From: an uncultured Marmoricola sp.
GTDB lineage: Bacteria > Actinomycetota > Actinomycetes > Propionibacteriales > Nocardioidaceae
Reading direction: 5' to 3'
DNA: 12,777 bases
NCBI RefSeq assembly: GCF_943913695.1
Contig: NZ_CALTZE010000112.1
Coordinates: 1 to 12,777 of the forward strand
Below, one piece after another: positions 12,196 through 12,777 of the stretch. Every line of letters begins with the position of its first letter. Positions within the stretch are counted from its first letter, which is position 1. The notes below the pieces were generated by a model. The model was not told the DNA's origin and did not search any database. It was given only the letters and a program-made list of their open reading frames with translations. Position numbers and translations under genes: made by a program.

Positions 12196-12777
12196 ATGAC
12201 CACCAGTGCCCTGCCCCGCCCCCTCACCGACGCCGCGACCGACGCCGAGACCAACGACGCGGAGCGACGACCTGACCCGAACGCCTTCCGCCGATCCGCG
12301 CGGGAGCGGCTCGCCCGCGGCTGGAGGGGCGACGCCGACGACCCGGCCTGGGCCCGGCCTGCGCTGCTGGCTCTTCTGGGGGCCACGGCGCTGCTCTACC
12401 TCTGGGGGCTCGGCGAGAGCGGCTGGGCCAACTCCTTCTACTCCGCTGCCGTGCAGGCCGGGTCGGAGTCGTGGCAGGCCTTCTTCTTCGGGTCCAGCGA
12501 CGCCTCCAACGCCATCACCGTCGACAAGACGCCGCTAGCGCTGTGGCCGATGGCGCTCTCGGTGCGGATCTTCGGGCTCTCCAGCTGGAGCATCCTGGTG
12601 CCACAGGCGCTGATGGGCGTGGCCACGGTCGGGCTGCTGCACCGCACCGTGCGGCGTACGACGGGCTCGGCGGCGGCAGGTCTCGTCGCCGGAGCGGTGA
12701 TGGCCCTGACACCGGTGGCCGTGCTGATGTTTCGCTTCAACAACCCCGACGCGCTGCTCGTGCTGCTGCTCGTGGGC
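12196..12777 (+). CDS. GT39/ArnT-like membrane glycosyltransferase (3' end outside window)
   Basis: The first 194 residues of a polytopic membrane protein; the frame is open to the last base. Residues 1-53 are a cytoplasmic, charged Asp/Arg-rich extension. TM1 is ~55-71 (ALLALLGATALLYLWGL), followed by an outer loop (GESGWANSFYSAAVQAGSES, then WQAFFFGSSDASNAITVDKTPLALW) that carries the DKTPL counterpart of the KPPL motif in ArnT/PMT enzymes. Further helices run ~114-127, ~132-149 and ~160-178, and RFNNPDALLVLLLV (~180-193) is typical of the YkcB-like actinobacterial/Firmicute subgroup. These enzymes move a sugar from a polyprenyl-phosphate carrier to a lipid, polymer or protein outside the membrane; the acceptor is unknown. 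ATG at 12196 has no good Shine-Dalgarno. The gene has its own intergenic region with a regulator box, so it is probably part of the two-component system's regulon. Confidence 0.88.
   Translation, partial: MTTSALPRPLTDAATDAETNDAERRPDPNAFRRSARERLARGWRGDADDPAWARPALLALLGATALLYLWGLGESGWANSFYSAAVQAGSESWQAFFFGSSDASNAITVDKTPLALWPMALSVRIFGLSSWSILVPQALMGVATVGLLHRTVRRTTGSAAAGLVAGAVMALTPVAVLMFRFNNPDALLVLLLVG

Overview
The window is about 12.8 kb of very GC-rich DNA (roughly 70% or more, with G/C in nearly all third codon positions). Gene content, GTG starts, lipoprotein signals, apparent leaderless promoters and an intergenic palindromic repeat I recall from Nocardioides point to an actinobacterium of the Nocardioidaceae/Propionibacteriales. 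That placement is inference from style and remembered families, not from a search. The window looks chromosomal: I see no mobile element, CRISPR array, rRNA or tRNA.

Layout: (1) the 3' part of an RNase D-like exonuclease with DEDDy and HRDC domains (+, 2-1252, open at the left edge); (2) a convergent intergenic region holding a 97-bp tandem repeat with nested palindromes; (3) an orphan family-1 extracellular solute-binding lipoprotein (-, 1551-2954); (4) divergent from it, a Ser/Pro/Glu-linker lipoprotein with a Cys-paired globular domain (+, 3133-3960), followed by a conserved actinobacterial protein of unknown function (+, 4017-4682); (5) convergent to these, a PemK/MazF-fold protein without an antitoxin (-, 4717-5217), downstream of (6) the large DEAH helicase HrpA (-, 5354-9115) and (7) a small single-pass membrane protein with a Gly/Asp-rich outer tail (-, 9212-9688); (8) divergent from that, an OmpR-family response regulator of PhoP type (+, 9853-10584), its sensor kinase (+, 10592-12049), and a GT39/ArnT-like membrane glycosyltransferase cut by the right edge (+, 12196-).

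The most interesting signal is regulatory. A heptamer close to (G/T)CACAG(C/G), repeated at an 11-bp period, occurs upstream of the response regulator (three copies plus two more), upstream of the glycosyltransferase (two copies), and, on the other strand, upstream of the membrane protein (one good and one weaker copy, inside a perfect 17-bp palindrome). The layout matches the published Mycobacterium tuberculosis PhoP box (7-mer, 4-bp spacer, 7-mer), and the regulator resembles PhoP in sequence. In the regulator and glycosyltransferase promoters the first heptamer lies the same 49 bp from a candidate -10 hexamer. I infer a local autoregulated cell-envelope circuit: sensor kinase, PhoP-like regulator, glycosyltransferase and membrane protein. 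Nothing else clearly forms a new multi-gene system; the other regions look like ordinary actinobacterial core and accessory genes.
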